From positions 734,001 through 798,000 of the forward strand of contig NZ_CP052135.1 of assembly GCF_012955605.1 (NCBI RefSeq): a stretch of 64,000 bases of DNA. The letters are read 5' to 3'. The translations under genes were made by a program, and so were the position numbers. The notes under the pieces are model-generated. The model did not search any database. It saw only the letters and a program-made list of their open reading frames with translations, and was not told the origin of the DNA. Origin of the DNA: Bacillus fonticola. Lineage in GTDB: Bacteria; Bacillota; Bacilli; Bacillales; JC228. Numbering within the stretch: position 1 is the stretch's first letter; each line of letters begins with the position of its first letter. Shown here in pieces: positions 34,199-42,535 of this stretch.

Positions 34199-35062
34199 GT
34201 GTTTGAAACTCATGTGACGCCACAGCCTCCATATGATTGGAAGCAAGTTTTGTACCGTTTGCAGTTGGATCCTTTGTATGAAATAGATATAGAAGCCCAA
34301 TCACTTAAATTGCCTGTGTTGTTTGAAGGGGGCTATGAGATTGTGACGATACGTGGGCTCGGAGCGATTGAGGCGCCGCAGTTACATCTATCTTCTTCCA
34401 GTGAGTTAACAGACGCTCTCATGGAAGAATGTGCAAGAGTGCTCGGATTTCGGAAGCCGTTGCAGTCCATTTTTGATTATTTTCAAGAAACAGAGCTGGC
34501 TGGTTTATTTCAAGCGCATCGTGGAACGCCGATCGTATTGGACATGGGCGTTTTCCCGAGTCTTGCCAAGTGTATCATTCACCAGCAACTCAATCTGAAG
34601 TTTGCCTTTACGCTCACAACGAGGTTCGTTCAAACGTTTGGCACGCAAAAAGAAGGTGTATGGTGCTACCCAACGCCTGCACAGCTAGCTGAAGTAACTG
34701 TAGAGGATTTGCGTGCTCTGCAATTTAGTACTCGCAAAGCTGAATACGTCTTATCGATTGCAAAGGCGTTTGCTGAAGAACGATTTACAGAGCAAATGTT
34801 TTTAGATAGCTCAGATGAACATGTGTATGACTTACTGATTAAAGAGCGGGGCATAGGTCCATGGACGATCCAAAATGTGCTCATGTTTGCACTGGGACGA
34901 GAGAACTTATTTCCATTTGCAGATATCGGCTTGCAAAATGCACTCAAACAATGGTATGGATTAGAGACCAAACCAGCGTTGGCTTGGATGGAAGAAAAAG
35001 TAGTGCAGTGGGAACCGTATCGGAGCTATGCTGCCTTGTATTTATGGAGAAGTATTGAGTAG
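34199..35062 (+). CDS. AlkA-like DNA-3-methyladenine glycosylase (YfjP-like)
   Basis: 287 residues. The C-terminal HhH-GPD domain has CIIHQQLNLKFAFTLTTRFV, KAEYVLSIAKAF, and the helix-hairpin-helix ERGIGPWTIQNVLMFALG followed by FPFADIGLQNAL with the catalytic Asp. The N-terminal 100 residues match the AlkA-N-type fold. It removes alkylated purines in base excision repair. GTG at 34199 with GGAGAGGGGAATTT upstream. The order pdaA-alkA-rlmD parallels B. subtilis pdaA-yfjP-yfjO. Confidence 0.85.
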   Translation: MFETHVTPQPPYDWKQVLYRLQLDPLYEIDIEAQSLKLPVLFEGGYEIVTIRGLGAIEAPQLHLSSSSELTDALMEECARVLGFRKPLQSIFDYFQETELAGLFQAHRGTPIVLDMGVFPSLAKCIIHQQLNLKFAFTLTTRFVQTFGTQKEGVWCYPTPAQLAEVTVEDLRALQFSTRKAEYVLSIAKAFAEERFTEQMFLDSSDEHVYDLLIKERGIGPWTIQNVLMFALGRENLFPFADIGLQNALKQWYGLETKPALAWMEEKVVQWEPYRSYAALYLWRSIE

Positions 35063-35076
35063 AAAGAGGTAAAATA

Positions 35077-36468
35077 ATGAAACAGATGGAAAAGTTCGCC
35101 ATGGTGAAAGTGGGACAACGCTTTCCCTTGACAATTAAACGACTCGGGATTAACGGAGAAGGGGTCGGATTTTTTAAGAAGACCGTTGTATTTGTACCGG
35201 GGGCTCTTCCTGGAGAAGAGATTGTCGCAGAGGTGGAAAAAGTTCACCCGAAACGAATTGAAGCGCGCATTCAAAAGTTTCGTCAAAAGAGCAAAGATAG
35301 GGTAGACGCACCCTGTGTCTACTATGACGAATGTGGTGGCTGTCAACTACAGCATTTGGCATACGATGCTCAATTGCGAGAGAAGCGGGCATTGCTCCTG
35401 CAAACACTAGCCCGTTATACAGAGCACGACGAAACGTTTTGGGATAAGCTCACTCGTCCGATGAAAGGAATGGATGATCCGTGGTCGTACCGAAACAAAA
35501 GCCAGTTCCAAGTGAAGCAGGTTGGCAGAAACGTATTGGCAGGATTATACGCCGAGCAGTCGCATCATCTAATAGATGTCGAGCGTTGTATTGTCCAGGA
35601 TCCGCGGTTGGATGAAATTACGCGTGGAGTCGTAGAGATTGTACGTGATTTGCAAATCTCAATTTACGACGAGAAAAAGGGTGGAGAAAAAGGCTTACGG
35701 ACAATCGTTGTGCGCGTCGGAATGAAAAGCGGAGACGCACAGCTGACCCTTGTGACAAAGAGTGGCGATTTGCCAAAACAAGATTTGCTCTTGAAACGAG
35801 TGAGTGCCCGTTTCCCCCAAGTGAAAAGCATCGTACACAACATCCAGGCTAGTAAGGGTTCGGAAGTATTTGGTGAACAGACCCAATTGTTATACGGAAC
35901 TCGTACGATTCGTGAAGAAATTAAAGAAATTCAGTACGAGCTCTCTGCACGTGCCTTCTTTCAATTAAACCCGTCGCAAACGAAGGTACTCTACGAAGAA
36001 GTCGAGCGAATGGCTCAGCTGACAGGCAAAGAAAAGGTGGTAGACGCCTACAGCGGTGTAGGCACGATCGGACTATGGCTTGCTCCACACGCTGGCGAAA
36101 TTCGTGGTATGGAAGTCATACCAGATGCCGTCAAAGACGCGAACAAACGTGTGAGAGCAGAAGGATATTCTCACGTTTCTTACGAAGTTGGTACAGCAGA
36201 AAAGGTTTTTCCGAAGTGGGCCAAAAAAGGCTTCAAGCCAGATGTAGTTGTCGTCGATCCCCCGCGAATCGGACTCGATGAAGAGATGATCAACACGTTA
36301 TTGAAATCAGCACCAAAACGCATCGTATACGTCTCGTGCAACCCGGCAACACTCGCGAAGAATGTAAGTGATTTGTCCCAAAAATACAAAGTAAAAGAGA
36401 TACAGCCTGTGGATATGTTTCCTCAGACTGCTCATGTGGAGTGCTGTGTGTTGTTAGTTAGAAAGTAA
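35077..36468 (+). CDS. 23S rRNA (uracil-C5)-methyltransferase RlmD/RlmC-like (YfjO-like)
   Basis: 463 residues. It has an N-terminal TRAM domain (INGEGVGFFKKTVVFVPGAL), a 4Fe-4S cluster motif (CVYYDECGGCQLQH with a further Cys), and the SAM domain (VVDAYSGVGTIGLWLA, VVVDPPRIG, YVSCNPATLAKN) with the catalytic Cys in SCNP. It methylates a uracil of 23S rRNA. The ribosome site AAAGAGG lies before ATG 35077. The TAA stop is embedded in the AAGTAAAC that begins a hairpin repeat copy, so the repeat may have supplied the stop. Confidence 0.92.
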   Translation: MKQMEKFAMVKVGQRFPLTIKRLGINGEGVGFFKKTVVFVPGALPGEEIVAEVEKVHPKRIEARIQKFRQKSKDRVDAPCVYYDECGGCQLQHLAYDAQLREKRALLLQTLARYTEHDETFWDKLTRPMKGMDDPWSYRNKSQFQVKQVGRNVLAGLYAEQSHHLIDVERCIVQDPRLDEITRGVVEIVRDLQISIYDEKKGGEKGLRTIVVRVGMKSGDAQLTLVTKSGDLPKQDLLLKRVSARFPQVKSIVHNIQASKGSEVFGEQTQLLYGTRTIREEIKEIQYELSARAFFQLNPSQTKVLYEEVERMAQLTGKEKVVDAYSGVGTIGLWLAPHAGEIRGMEVIPDAVKDANKRVRAEGYSHVSYEVGTAEKVFPKWAKKGFKPDVVVVDPPRIGLDEEMINTLLKSAPKRIVYVSCNPATLAKNVSDLSQKYKVKEIQPVDMFPQTAHVECCVLLVRK

Positions 36469-36518
36469 ACGGTGTCAGTCCCCCATCACGTTAAAGTGGT
36501 GGGGGACTGACACATTGC
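36463..36518. repeat. 61-bp hairpin repeat, copy a
   Basis: AAGTAAAC, then stem GTCAGTCCCCCA/TGGGGGACTGAC around ATCACGTTAAAGTGG, then ACATTGCA. Right arm lacks CCAC compared with copies b-d. It begins within the last codons of rlmD. The remaining 36519-36836 shows no supportable gene and contains the left end of the transposon. Confidence 0.88.
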
Positions 36519-36836
36519 ATGAAGAGTCGCTGGGCACCCCTACCGCAGAGACCAAGAAGCCGAGGTGAAGCGTCGACGGTTACGAACCGTCATGAATGGA
36601 AAAAGGGTGGAGATTTTTCAGCGCAGCGTTTTGAAAAATACTACCCGTCCTTGCGCGTAAGAATAGCCCGTTCTAGAAGCAAGTTAATTGGTTTTAGTCA
36701 CTTACTTTACTGTAAACAGTCACTTTCCTTCCTCTGAAAAACCTTCGATATTTTCATATTCCCCCAGTATAGAAACTGTACTTCTCCGGAGTAATGTGCT
36801 ACCTTTTTTGCATATTATGAGGGGGAGTTTTTTATT

Positions 36837-37367
36837 TTGATTATTCCTTATGATTTCGAGATAGAGCTGAGTGAGTATGCTGTATTAGGAAAAGAGAATG
36901 ATTTTCCAATGTTTGATCAATGTCCAAACTGTCAGTGTCCTTCACCAGGAAACATACATAGACATGGCTATTATTGGCGTTTTGGCGTGACGGAGGAGGA
37001 GACCGTTAGGGTTCCCATCTGCCGAATGAAATGCTTACAGTGTAAAGTGAGCTTATCCATCCTTCCGGACTTTTTCATTCCCTACTTTCAACATACAATT
37101 CATACGATCTTACAGAGGGTTTATCAGCTATTACATGATAAGAAAGGAAAGAGTAGTCGACAATTACTAAGATTTCACCTAACGAGGTTCTGTAAGAGTC
37201 TAAAGTGGGTTCATACATTTCTAGTAACTTTAGGTGTGGTAAGCGGGTTTTCAGCAGATATAAAAAAAGAGGCCATAAAATATTTGAACCTGCTCCGAGA
37301 TTTTGGCGAATCCACCTTCTTACGAAGGTCTTGGGGGCATAATTCATCATACTTTATGGCACATTAA
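36837..37367 (+). CDS. DUF6431-like zinc-ribbon transposon protein
   Basis: 176 residues. The N-terminal Cys4 ribbon (CPNCQCPSPG and CRMKCLQCKVS) with HRHGYYWRFG between is as in DUF6431 and the zinc finger of transposases. Residues 75-176 are basic and helical. TTG start at 36837, with GAGGGGGAG ten bases upstream. Likely a DNA-binding accessory that recognises the ends or target, by analogy; no activity is known to me. First gene of the transposon. Confidence 0.7.
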   Translation: MIIPYDFEIELSEYAVLGKENDFPMFDQCPNCQCPSPGNIHRHGYYWRFGVTEEETVRVPICRMKCLQCKVSLSILPDFFIPYFQHTIHTILQRVYQLLHDKKGKSSRQLLRFHLTRFCKSLKWVHTFLVTLGVVSGFSADIKKEAIKYLNLLRDFGESTFLRRSWGHNSSYFMAH

Positions 37368-37501
37368 TTCTACCATATTTTTAGCGATATAAAAAAATTG
37401 TTCATCCCACACACTTTTTTCATAGTCGGAAAACCCCGAAAAAAGTAGAATAATAACCATGGATGACCGGTCGTCCTTCTCACTAAAAGGAGGAAGATTC
37501 C

Positions 37502-38755
37502 ATGAATGAAAAAGAACGGGAACAAGTAGCCTTATTTCGGTATGGACTAATTGCCCCACTATTAAATGAACAGGTGGATGCCAAAGAATACTTTGGAGAG
37601 TTAGTAGGAAAGGTTCACTCCATTCCTTATTATGGAGAGCGAACCGTCGCAGAAAAAACGATGAAGGAATGGCTGCTTCATTACCGCAGACATGGGTTTG
37701 AAGCATTAAAGCCGAAGAAACGGACAGACCGAGGAAATTCGAGAAGGTTATCGGCTGATGACCAAGATCAACTTCTCGAACTACGAAAAAAAATTCTCCA
37801 TATGCCCGTGAGTGTCTTCTATGAGCACCTCATTGAGCTAGGAGAAATAAAGAAAAATACAATATCATACTCTACTATAAACCGATTACTTAAAAAACAC
37901 AATCTAGTAGGGAAAAGAATTGTCGCAACCCCTGAAAGAAAAAGGTTTGCCCATGAACGAGTCAATCATTTATGGCAGGGGGATCTGTCTCACGGGCCTT
38001 ACATTCCGATTGATGGCAAAAAGAAAAAGACGTTTCTAATCGCTTATATTGATGATTGTTCTCGTCTCGTTCCGTTTGGTCAGTTTTTCTCATCAGAGAA
38101 ATTCGACGGTGTAAGAGTCGTGACCAAAGAGGCCCTTCTTCGAAGGGGAAAGCCAACGATGATTTATGCCGATAATGGCAAGATTTATCGTTCAGAAACT
38201 CTTCAATATGCATGTGCTCAATTAGGGATAACGCTAGCTCACACACAGCCTTACGACCCTCGTGCGAAAGGCAAGATTGAAAGGCTCTTTAAAACGATTC
38301 AAACGAGGTTCTATCCTTTACTCCAAGCAAAACCAGTAGACTCTTTAGAAGAGCTAAATGAACGGTTTTGGCGTTGGCTAGAAGAAGACTATCATCGTCG
38401 TATTCATGCATCTTTAGATGGAAAGACTCCGCATGAAGTCTACCAATCTCAATTGGAGAACGTGACGCTTCTTGAGAATACAGCGATTCTAGACACGATC
38501 TTTTTGAAGAGAGAACACCGAAAGGTGAAAGCCGATAGTACAATCACTTTAAACAAACAACTCTATGAGGTACCCCCACGTTTTATCGGACAATCCATTG
38601 ATGTCCGCTTTGATGAGACAGGCATTTTTGTATTTGAAGAGGATCAAAGGGTGGCTGAAGCAGTACCTGTATCAATGACAGACAATGCCAAAGCAAAACG
38701 AGTGCGTTCTCCCTTTACCTTAACGGACGAAAAGGAGGGGAACGACTATGTATAA
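37502..38755 (+). CDS. DDE transposase (Mu/IS481-like integrase core)
   Basis: 417 residues. N-terminal HTH region (ERTVAEKTMKEWLLHYRRHG, residues 46-65), then an RNase-H-type core with D161 (WQGDLSH), D224 (YADNGK) and E260 (KGKIERLFK). The spacing of 35 residues between the last two is exact DD35E. A C-terminal Mu-type barrel (QLYEVPPRFIGQSIDVRFDE) follows. It cuts and joins the transposon ends. ATG 37502 follows AAAGGAGGAAG. It overlaps the ATPase gene by 8 bases, so the two are translationally coupled. Confidence 0.9.
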   Translation: MNEKEREQVALFRYGLIAPLLNEQVDAKEYFGELVGKVHSIPYYGERTVAEKTMKEWLLHYRRHGFEALKPKKRTDRGNSRRLSADDQDQLLELRKKILHMPVSVFYEHLIELGEIKKNTISYSTINRLLKKHNLVGKRIVATPERKRFAHERVNHLWQGDLSHGPYIPIDGKKKKTFLIAYIDDCSRLVPFGQFFSSEKFDGVRVVTKEALLRRGKPTMIYADNGKIYRSETLQYACAQLGITLAHTQPYDPRAKGKIERLFKTIQTRFYPLLQAKPVDSLEELNERFWRWLEEDYHRRIHASLDGKTPHEVYQSQLENVTLLENTAILDTIFLKREHRKVKADSTITLNKQLYEVPPRFIGQSIDVRFDETGIFVFEEDQRVAEAVPVSMTDNAKAKRVRSPFTLTDEKEGNDYV

Positions 38756-39548
38756 GTCTTTCTATTCCTTGGCTCAAACACCATTTTCTAAAAACTTGCG
38801 TTCGGCTGATGCCTTCCAATCAACTGACCACCAAGGTGCTCTTGGAGCACTCGATTACTTGAAGAAATCAAGAGGAATGGGTCTTCTTATCGGTGATCCC
38901 GGTGTGGGCAAAACCTTTACGTTGCGAACGTTTAAAGAATCATTGAATCCCTCGCTGTACCATGTCGTCTATTTCCCTCTTTCGACAGGAGGCGTTATGG
39001 ACTTCTATCGAGGCTTAGTTTACGGTTTAGGAGAAGAGCCGAAATTCCGTAAAGTGGATGTATTTCGCCAAATTCAGCAAGGAATTGAACGAATGGCCCA
39101 TGAACGGAAGATGACCCCTGTTTTCATACTCGATGAAATGCATTTGTCTAAAGATGCGTTTCTACAAGACTTAGCGATTCTATTTAACTTTCAGATGGAC
39201 TCAACGAATCCATTTATCTTGATTTTAGCTGGGTTGCCACACCTAAAGACACGCTTGTCTATTAATCATCACAGACCCCTATCCCAGCGATTGATAATGA
39301 AATATGAGATACAGCCTCTAGTGAAGGAAGAAGTAGCCGAGTATATCGACCACCATATGAAGCTAGCTGGAGCTAAGATGCCTATTTTTACGGAGGCAGC
39401 TATTGAGGCGATTGCTTTACGGTCACAAGGACGACCTCGTGTTATTAACACGTTAACCATTAATAGCTTACTATTTGGAACGCAGCAGAAAAAAGAACAG
39501 ATCGATGAAGAAGTGGTACGCTTAGCGATCGAGGATAGTGGGTTATGA
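38748..39548 (+). CDS. ExeA-family AAA+ ATPase, transposition helper
   Basis: 266 residues. Walker A GDPGVGKTFTLR (about residue 49), Walker B VFILDEMH, sensor-like LAGLPHLKTRL and a C-terminal winged/lid segment with RSQGRPRVINTL. The start YKSFYSLAQTPFSKNL is typical of ExeA-type ATPases. By analogy with MuB, TnsC, TniB and IstB, it should bind target DNA and activate the transposase. Overlaps the transposase end, and its stop overlaps the next ATG. Confidence 0.88.
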   Translation: MYKSFYSLAQTPFSKNLRSADAFQSTDHQGALGALDYLKKSRGMGLLIGDPGVGKTFTLRTFKESLNPSLYHVVYFPLSTGGVMDFYRGLVYGLGEEPKFRKVDVFRQIQQGIERMAHERKMTPVFILDEMHLSKDAFLQDLAILFNFQMDSTNPFILILAGLPHLKTRLSINHHRPLSQRLIMKYEIQPLVKEEVAEYIDHHMKLAGAKMPIFTEAAIEAIALRSQGRPRVINTLTINSLLFGTQQKKEQIDEEVVRLAIEDSGL

Positions 39549-39805
39549 TGACAAAAGGAATTATGATCTATAATCAGGAAGAACAAGAATGGAGATTATG
39601 GATTGGGCATCAAGACTACTGGATTCAACAAGATTATTTCTTTGAACTATTCATTCAAGGGCAGTGTTTTCAAGCCTATCTTCAGAAGGATTTAGACTGG
39701 TTTATCACGATAGAGGATGATGTCAAACTAGTGCTGCACATACAGGAAGTCTATAAAGTAAGCGTTCAGCTAGAGGATTTTATAAAAGTCGAAGACCCGT
39801 TTTAG
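39545..39805 (+). CDS. DUF5348-like small transposon protein
   Basis: 86 residues, aromatic-rich (EEQEWRLWIGHQDYWIQQDY, DLDWFITIEDDVKLVLHIQE), resembling DUF5348 proteins found beside ExeA ATPases. It starts by ATGA overlap with the ATPase gene and its end runs into the terminator. The role is unknown, though the position makes it part of the transposition machinery or its regulation. Confidence 0.68.
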   Translation: MMTKGIMIYNQEEQEWRLWIGHQDYWIQQDYFFELFIQGQCFQAYLQKDLDWFITIEDDVKLVLHIQEVYKVSVQLEDFIKVEDPF

Positions 39806-39818
39806 GGTCTCTCTTTTT
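39793..39818 (+). terminator. Terminator of the transposon operon
   Basis: Stem AGACCC/GGGTCT across the stop codon of the last gene, followed by CTCTTTTTC. Confidence 0.75.
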
Positions 39819-39880
39819 CATTTTAAGAACTGGATTAATTTGAACAGAGTTTTGCATATTCCGGAATAACGTGGAAAACT

Positions 39881-39944
39881 GAGCACATTATTTCATATTT
39901 TCTCCCGCAATAATTTGAAAATGAGGTGCTGAAATAATGTGCTC
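39881..39944. repeat. Right-end inverted repeat of the transposon
   Basis: Perfect 15-bp arms GAGCACATTATTTCA (39881-39895) and TGAAATAATGTGCTC (39930-39944), 34 bases apart. The arm core TAATGTGCT recurs at 36792-36800 at the left end, which suggests transposase-binding sites. Confidence 0.7.
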
Positions 39945-39990
39945 GTTTACACTTTACCTATGGAAAAGTTATCGCTGTTATTTTAATTTT

Positions 39991-40464
39991 TTACAATTTC
40001 CATTGTATTGAATGCAATGTTAACTCGTCTGTATATTCCCTATCATTCCCCATCAGTTTCACCTCAAATGAAAGTGTATCAAGCAACTCTTTTAGTTGGT
40101 CTAAATCAAAGCTTGCGCTCGCCTCAATTTCTTCATTTTTCGTAATCATGTAACTACTCTTTAATGTTCCGTTAGTGGAGGCTTTCCTTATTCCACCAAT
40201 GAATATTTTATTCTTGTAATTAAAATCGACTTCTCCATTTGCAAATGGAGTGACTGACTTAAAAGTTAACAAATCTATGTTCCAATTCTCGTCTTTCTCT
40301 TTGTGTAGTTGTATCTCTATGACCATGTTTTCTTCTCCTTTGTACATGACTAAGGAGTCACTATACTCGGGATTCTCCTGTTTACTAATAAGATTGATGT
40401 TCAAAAGTAGAGATGCTACCAACAGGATAGACATGAAGGGAAATATATAAATATACTTTTTCAA
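39991..40464 (-). CDS. Membrane-anchored or secreted protein, unknown
   Basis: 157 residues: a basic start and hydrophobic segment (YIYIFPFMSILLVASLLLNI), then a beta-rich, charged extracellular part (NMVIEIQLHKEKDENWNIDL, EVDFNYKNKIFIGGI). There is no lipobox Cys and no family recognised. RBS AAAGGAGATGA. It is divergent from the secreted 390-residue protein; they share a 92-base spacer and may be co-regulated. Confidence 0.7.
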   Translation of the reverse strand: MKKYIYIFPFMSILLVASLLLNINLISKQENPEYSDSLVMYKGEENMVIEIQLHKEKDENWNIDLLTFKSVTPFANGEVDFNYKNKIFIGGIRKASTNGTLKSSYMITKNEEIEASASFDLDQLKELLDTLSFEVKLMGNDREYTDELTLHSIQWKL

Positions 40465-40556
40465 CTAATCATCTCCTTTTTGTTAAGTTTGAATTGTCTA
40501 ACTCTATTGATTATTAATTAACACCTATGATACCATTTTTCAAGAGGAGGGGTAAA

Positions 40557-41729
40557 ATGGTAAATTTAAAAAAGATTGTATTAATAGTATTCGTTTTGTT
40601 TTTATCATTATTCACTTATGAAACTGTCGATGCAAAACAAAATGAATCAAATAAGAAGGGTGACTTCAGCCTTCGTTTCAGTATAGGGGCAGAGGAAATG
40701 AAAGACCTCTTTATGTATGGAGTAAGTACTGTTAAGGCAAAGGAAAAAGAGGACAAGGGAGTCAAATTTAAAATTCCGAAAGACAAGATTTCCGAGAAGG
40801 CTAAAGCTAATGGAATCTTCAAATTCGAAACACCCATTTCTTTTAACATGTACTCTGAAGAGGAATTGAAAAATAATCCAAACTTGAAACTCGTGAGCAA
40901 TGAAGTTGCTGTCAATCTGATAACCAGTGACGGTAAAGTGTTAACAGCTGAGGACTTTGAAAAAGCTAAAAAAGAGGGTACTGAGATTAAGGTCTATGAC
41001 CCTAGTGAGATTGGTCTAGGAGAAAATTTTACTTTAGAAGATTTAAAAGAGTTTGAAGAAAGTTTGGATGAATCTCAGAATAGTGAGGTACAAGCAGCAA
41101 GTTTAGACCTTAAAGATACATCTACAAGAACTTTCACGTACTCTACGTCAACTATCTCAATTTACGAAGAGTTTCTTAGTGGTGAAAAAAGGAACTATTT
41201 TGCTGCTGTAATGGAATGGCCTAAGAGCACAACGGCTGGTACAGCGAGAGACTTTGGAAGTGAAGGAAGTGCACCAGGATACCTTGAAGACGAAAATGAC
41301 TCTATCGTTTTAGGCTGGCAATACGGTCCGTCTAGCTCTAGTGATAGAACAGGACGGGTAACATATTACAGAGGATCCAGCAGTATAAGATCTGTAAGTC
41401 TAGGGGGTGCAGACGAACACCCGGATTCAACAACTAGAGACGCTAGTTATGGTTTTGCACAAGTGCGTGAATTTGGAGGATTAGATTACTATATGTATAG
41501 AATACGTGTAAGTGCATACTCAGGTTATTATGACCCGTCACTTCTTGCTGAAAACGGAGAAGTATTATTTTCCTATAGTCATGGTTATGGTAGTTCTTCT
41601 CTTAATGGGTTTAGCTTGTCAACCGCTAGATCACTTTCTTTCAGCTGGGGATCATCGGAAAGTTACGCGGATATTACGCATTATGAAGTAGTATGCAGAG
41701 ACTACGGTAGTGCTACTTGTGATCGGTGA
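40557..41729 (+). CDS. Large secreted protein, unknown
   Basis: 390 residues from ATG 40557 (AGAGGAGGGGTAAA upstream). Signal peptide LKKIVLIVFVLFLSLFTYET, cleavage near VDAKQN. Residues 60-180 are charged. The C-terminal 190 residues are Ser/Tyr/Gly-rich and beta-rich (FTYSTSTISIYEEFL, SSSSDRTGRVTYYRGSSSIR, SYSGYYDP), with two Cys close to the end (VVCRDYGSATCDR) that could form a disulphide. Not recognised; possible toxin-like, surface or bacteriocin-type exoprotein. Ends at a strong terminator. Confidence 0.75.
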   Translation: MVNLKKIVLIVFVLFLSLFTYETVDAKQNESNKKGDFSLRFSIGAEEMKDLFMYGVSTVKAKEKEDKGVKFKIPKDKISEKAKANGIFKFETPISFNMYSEEELKNNPNLKLVSNEVAVNLITSDGKVLTAEDFEKAKKEGTEIKVYDPSEIGLGENFTLEDLKEFEESLDESQNSEVQAASLDLKDTSTRTFTYSTSTISIYEEFLSGEKRNYFAAVMEWPKSTTAGTARDFGSEGSAPGYLEDENDSIVLGWQYGPSSSSDRTGRVTYYRGSSSIRSVSLGGADEHPDSTTRDASYGFAQVREFGGLDYYMYRIRVSAYSGYYDPSLLAENGEVLFSYSHGYGSSSLNGFSLSTARSLSFSWGSSESYADITHYEVVCRDYGSATCDR

Positions 41730-41744
41730 CGGTTAAATGAATGG

Positions 41745-41782
41745 AAAGTGTGAAGAAACATAAGGTTTCTTCACACTTTTGG
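41745..41782 (+). terminator. Terminator after the secreted protein
   Basis: 15-bp stem AAAGTGTGAAGAAAC/GTTTCTTCACACTTT with a 5-base loop, followed by TTTGG. Confidence 0.85.
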
Positions 41783-41824
41783 TGTTCCCGTCATGCACAC
41801 ATTCTCTAGGGTTCAAGTCCCAGT

Positions 41825-41885
41825 AAGTAAACGGTGTCAGTCCCCCATCACGTTAAAGTGGTGGGGGACTGACACCACATTGCAC
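41825..41885. repeat. 61-bp hairpin repeat, copy b
   Basis: Complete unit: AAGTAAAC, GGTGTCAGTCCCCC, ATCACGTTAAAGTGG, TGGGGGACTGACACC, ACATTGCAC. The base before it is part of a T-arm-like GGGTTCAAGTCCC (41811-41823). Confidence 0.92.
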
Positions 41886-41914
41886 ATGGCAAATATCAAA
41901 GGAGGCAAAAAAGT

Positions 41915-42298
41915 ATGAAAATCATTGTTACCAGTATATTCGTACAAGATCAACACAAGGCACTGGAGTTTTATTCAGAAACATTGGGCTTTGTAAAAAA
42001 GCATGATGTTCCCGCAGGAGAATTTAGGTGGATAACGCTTGTTTCTCCTGATGAACAAGATGGTACCGAGCTTTTGCTCGAACCGAATAACCATCCAGCC
42101 GCCAAAGAGTATCAAAAGAAGCTATTTGCTGAAGGCATCCCAGCAACAATGTTTGGCGTTGCAGATATTCGTAAAGAGTACGAACGATTATTGGAAAACG
42201 GCGTGAAGTTTACTATGGAGCCAACAAAAATGGGCGAAGTCACAATAGCTGTCTTCGACGATACATGCGGCAACCTTATTCAGATAATGCAGGGCTAA
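41915..42298 (+). CDS. VOC (glyoxalase-fold) family protein
   Basis: 127 residues with two beta-alpha-beta-beta-beta modules: IVTSIFVQDQHKALEFYSET then LGFVKKHDVP, and a second half ending TIAVFDDTCGNLIQIMQ. This is the pattern of single-domain VOC proteins (glyoxalase/bleomycin resistance/dioxygenase superfamily). Metal ligands are partly conserved. It has an AAAGGAGG site. The substrate is not predictable. Confidence 0.82.
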   Translation: MKIIVTSIFVQDQHKALEFYSETLGFVKKHDVPAGEFRWITLVSPDEQDGTELLLEPNNHPAAKEYQKKLFAEGIPATMFGVADIRKEYERLLENGVKFTMEPTKMGEVTIAVFDDTCGNLIQIMQG

Positions 42299-42482
42299 CT
42301 TTATGGCGAAATAGTTGTTCGATGAAGTGTTTTTATCAACAATTGAACAACAATTTTATGTTATAAGGTCAATTTCTTAAGGCAATCGCGATAAAAAAAT
42401 CAATTTTTCCCCGACCCACTATGATAGGGGGAGTTGGGTATGAGTAAAATATATGTGGGAGCACCCCCGACCCAAAAATTAA

Positions 42483-42535
42483 CCCCTATGTCAGGAAATG
42501 GAACAGTTCTTCCGTTCCGTTTCCTGACCTAGGGG
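42483..42535. repeat. Long inverted repeat upstream of the ISLre2 remnant
   Basis: 22-base arms (20 matching) CCCCTATGTCAGGAAATGGA.. and ..TTCCTGACCTAGGGG with a 9-base loop. The interval 42299-42637 otherwise shows no supportable gene. It may be left over from the insertion sequence or act as a terminator. Confidence 0.7.

Larger units (their letters stand above)
36777..39951 (+). mobile_element. Four-gene DDE/AAA+ transposon (boundaries tentative)
   Basis: Four co-directional, overlapping or closely spaced genes (zinc-ribbon protein, DDE transposase, ExeA-like ATPase, DUF5348-like) form one transposition module. Candidate ends are TGTACTTCTCCGG at 36777 and, inverted, TGTAAACGAGCAC ending at 39951, both TGTA...TACA. 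They are flanked inside by repeated TAATGTGCT motifs at 36792 (+), 39881 (-) and 39936 (+). No target-site duplication could be confirmed. The layout is like Mu, Tn7, Tn5053 and IS21, which pair a DDE transposase with an ATPase that picks target DNA. Confidence 0.72.

Noticed and set aside
36463-36518. Ordinary intrinsic terminator
   Set aside because: A strong stem, but there is no T-tract, and the sequence including its flanks recurs at other places.
36519-36737. 72-codon frame after rlmD
   Set aside because: No ribosome site; basic, shadow-like composition; lies between repeat and transposon end.
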